In this document: positions 62,478 to 64,000 of the stretch, in pieces
How the letters are laid out: each line of letters starts with the position of its first letter
Position numbering within the stretch: position 1 is the first letter of the stretch
NCBI GenBank assembly: GCA_050949885.1
Contig: JBMNGO010000008.1
Span: 124,001-188,000 of the forward strand
Direction of reading: 5' to 3'
Length of the DNA stretch: 64,000 nucleotides
Source of the DNA: JBMNGO01 sp050949885
GTDB taxonomy: Bacteria > Bacillota > Syntrophomonadia > Syntrophomonadales > Syntrophomonadaceae
Position numbers and translations under genes: made by a program
Notes under the pieces: model-generated
The model's input: the letters and a program-made list of their open reading frames with translations, nothing else
Told to the model about the DNA's origin: nothing
The model's database searches: none

Positions 62478-62764
62478 GTAGCATTTATGATTTCCAACAA
62501 TTGTTCCTGTTTCAATCCTCTAATTTCCACCACTTTGTTCTGGGATAATTCTCCTTTAACCAGAATAATATTTTTTTTAGGAACCCCCAAATATTGGGCC
62601 AAAAACTGTATCAGTGCCCGGTTGGCTTTTCCCTCCACCGGCGGAGCATTAAGCTTTACTTTGAGGGCGCCTTCATATTCCCCAACAACCTGATTATTGG
62701 CTGAGCGGGGCTGAACCCTGATCTCCATTCTTATTCCATTTTCCACTTCAGTTAAATGCAGCAT
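62474..62764 (-). CDS. YggU/DUF167 family protein
   Basis: A 96-residue protein with the DUF167 pattern: GIRMEIRVQPRSANNQVVGE, LKVKLNAPPVEGKANRALIQFLA, and VKGELSQNKVVEI. Function unknown; common next to divIVA in Firmicutes, as here (18 bp downstream of it). TAAGG..  precedes the ATG weakly. Its stop overlaps the EamA gene stop by 4 bp on the other strand. Confidence 0.9.
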   Translation of the reverse strand: MLHLTEVENGIRMEIRVQPRSANNQVVGEYEGALKVKLNAPPVEGKANRALIQFLAQYLGVPKKNIILVKGELSQNKVVEIRGLKQEQLLEIINAT

Positions 62765-62782
62765 AAGGATTAACCTTTCTCA

Positions 62783-63280
62783 TCAGATTTCCTCACCTGA
62801 GATTTGGTCAAGCTTCTCCATTATTTCTTTCAAATCCCTGCTGTAAAAGAACTCAGCCATATCCTCGATTTTTTTCTCATTTTTCTCAATCATGTCCATC
62901 TGACCGGCTATCTGAGACTTTAGTTCGGAATTAAAATAGTATAAACGCTTAATTACTTCCTGGTACACTAAAAATATATCAGCGATGCGCCGGCGAGATT
63001 CTGCAATCATCATGTTGGCCTCTTTACGGGCATTTTGCTTTATATCCTCTGCAGTTTGCTGGGCTAGGATGAGGCTATTATTCATTACTGCTTCCATTTT
63101 GCGGTATTTATCCAATTCATATTCCAGCTTTTCCACTTGATCTTTTAACCTGGCATTTTCACTGTACAATTTTTCAAAATCCTCGGCCAATTGAACCATA
63201 AACTGCCTGACTTCATTCTCCTGGTAGCCTCGAAACCCTTTGGAAAACTGTTGATTTCGTATTTCTACCGGTACGATCAT
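62783..63280 (-). CDS. DivIVA-domain protein
   Basis: A 165-residue cell-pole/septum protein. The N-terminal domain (MIVPVEIRNQQFSKGFRGYQ ENEVRQF) is the DivIVA membrane-binding signature, followed by a long coiled coil (LYSENARLKDQVEKLEYELD and later YYFNSELKSQIAGQMDM). It recruits division or sporulation partners. The ATG at 63280 has GGGAGGG 9 bases upstream; the earlier in-frame ATG at 63298 is too near AGGAG. Confidence 0.9.
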   Translation of the reverse strand: MIVPVEIRNQQFSKGFRGYQENEVRQFMVQLAEDFEKLYSENARLKDQVEKLEYELDKYRKMEAVMNNSLILAQQTAEDIKQNARKEANMMIAESRRRIADIFLVYQEVIKRLYYFNSELKSQIAGQMDMIEKNEKKIEDMAEFFYSRDLKEIMEKLDQISGEEI

Positions 63281-63308
63281 AAGATTCAACCCTCCCATTC
63301 TCCTATAC

Positions 63309-64000
63309 TCAGCGAGCTGTCAACCCCCGGGGAAACATTTTAAGAATGCGTTCATAATTGTCAAATTGTTGGAATCGGCCTTCATTTATTTCCTGCAGTG
63401 CTTCTATATAGATGCTGACCAGGTCGTAAAGAATTCCCTTGGAATAGAAGTGTCCGTCAATACGCACATGTTTAATCCCAGCCCGGGCCAGCCGGGGCAG
63501 ATAATTAAAATAAGCCCGGTCAAAGGGAGAAAATATATGATTGCGGCACTCTTTATCAGTTTTAATTTGAAAAACCTGCCCCCAGGAATCTATTAGACCA
63601 GTATCTTTTTGCAGGCACTGGCTCTGGCATGATTCCTGATTTTTAGCCAGACAGACATCTGTAATAATTCCGCATAGAGGACCATGAATTATTACTTCTA
63701 TATTGATGCCGGATGTAGCCAGGTGTTCCAGATGGTATATATCTAATTCCAGTGATGCTGTTAAGTGGGACAATCCTGCAGCCCGTAAGAATTCTGCGGC
63801 TACCTGGTTGGTTAGGTTCAATCCTACACCGCCTCTAACCTTAAGACCTCGATCCTGCAGAAACTGCATACTGCCCAAGTCATTTACTATGACTGCTTCC
63901 AGGCAGTCAAGATTGGCCAGGTCAAATATCTGATTAAGCTTGTCTATGTCAGAGCCGACTACAATCCGGGGTGTTTCCAAAAAAACAGCAACCTGGCTTT
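63309..64000 (-). CDS. U32-family peptidase-like protein (partial, N-terminus off the window)
   Basis: The frame is open to the right edge, so the N-terminus is missing; at least 226 residues are seen. The C-terminal part of a U32-type domain shows ETPRIVVGSDIDKLNQI, IIHGPLCGIITDVCLAK, and cysteines in ESCQSQCLQ and DKECRNHIFSP that could bind an iron-sulfur cluster as in UbiU-like proteins, then RAGIKHVRIDG. It ends 28 bp before the divIVA start. Function in Firmicutes is unclear. Confidence 0.82.
   Translation of the reverse strand, partial: SQVAVFLETPRIVVGSDIDKLNQIFDLANLDCLEAVIVNDLGSMQFLQDRGLKVRGGVGLNLTNQVAAEFLRAAGLSHLTASLELDIYHLEHLATSGINIEVIIHGPLCGIITDVCLAKNQESCQSQCLQKDTGLIDSWGQVFQIKTDKECRNHIFSPFDRAYFNYLPRLARAGIKHVRIDGHFYSKGILYDLVSIYIEALQEINEGRFQQFDNYERILKMFPRGLTAR

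Noticed and set aside
1..64000. CRISPR array, phage genes, intact insertion sequence, rRNA or tRNA genes
   Set aside because: No regularly spaced repeats, no integrase or transposase, and no tRNA or rRNA motifs were seen on either strand. A computed scan would be needed to exclude a tRNA with certainty.

Overview
The window looks like a chromosomal segment of a spore-forming, anaerobic, low-to-mid GC Firmicute of the class Clostridia. Syntrophomonadaceae or a close relative fits best, but this is inferred from gene content and not tested by any search. Supporting signs are a BofC-type sporulation protein, PyrR attenuators, an ileS T-box, a TPP riboswitch, the MurT/GatD pair, a MutS2-like protein, strong AGGAGG-type ribosome binding sites, many TTG/GTG starts, and acetate/acetoacetate-related genes. 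No rRNA, tRNA, CRISPR array, intact insertion sequence or prophage was seen.

Layout. 1-10345 (minus strand): secF(partial)-secD-HD hydrolase-yajC-tgt-queA-DUF2905-queH-ruvB-ruvA-ruvC, then bofC-like, a 48-residue small protein, Mrp/NBP35 ATPase and YaiI/YqxD. 10529-12947 (plus): ECF sigma factor, zinc-finger anti-sigma factor and a SIMPL-domain protein whose frame is broken. 13065-28584 (minus): membrane protein, BTAD regulator with a degenerate GGDEF-like tail, beta-CASP metallo-hydrolase, the TPP-riboswitch operon thiD-thiM-thiE-HAD phosphatase, a GIY-YIG-like/unknown pair, two FAD proteins, and lspA-rluD-pyrR-pyrB-pyrC with two PyrR attenuators. 28963-31217 (plus): metY-metA. 31274-34743 (minus): cysteine desulfurase, stalk-GH18 protein, carbonic anhydrase. 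35216-40252 (plus): aminotransferase and a TAXI-TRAP transporter operon, ended by a 95-bp perfect inverted-repeat element. 41194-42661 (plus): an acetoacetate-decarboxylase-family gene split into two frames, and a DUF6176-type protein. 42758-58313 (minus): AIM24-like protein, YtpB-type terpene synthase with polyprenyl synthase, GatD/MurT, Smr-less MutS2, GT4 glycosyltransferase, TraR/DksA, PFL/UPF0210 with an ACT protein, ileS with T-box, and nth. 58461-64000: YaaH-type acetate transporter (plus), glutamine-type ABC transporter (minus), EamA transporter (plus), YggU, DivIVA and a partial U32 peptidase (minus).

How the genes work together. The left block joins Sec export, queuosine end-steps (QueA, Tgt, QueH) and Holliday-junction resolution. 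The thi and pyr operons are each controlled by RNA switches. metA carries Glu111, the acetyl-CoA-type residue, and sits beside O-acetylhomoserine sulfhydrylase, so both point to the acetyl route to homocysteine. Genes that in many Clostridia form one run (divIVA-yggU-ileS-traR-lspA-rluD-pyrR) are here spread over about 37 kb, with accessory genes between them.

Most worth a second look: two separate +1 breaks (SIMPL gene near 12340; acetoacetate decarboxylase at CCC-TAA, 41655), the 95-bp inverted repeat, the degenerate GGDEF-BTAD regulator, the HAD phosphatase in the thi operon, the polyprenyl synthase/YtpB pair, and the gene-poor, hairpin-rich 48.1-48.6 kb gap. I did not find a clearly new defence or biosynthetic system.
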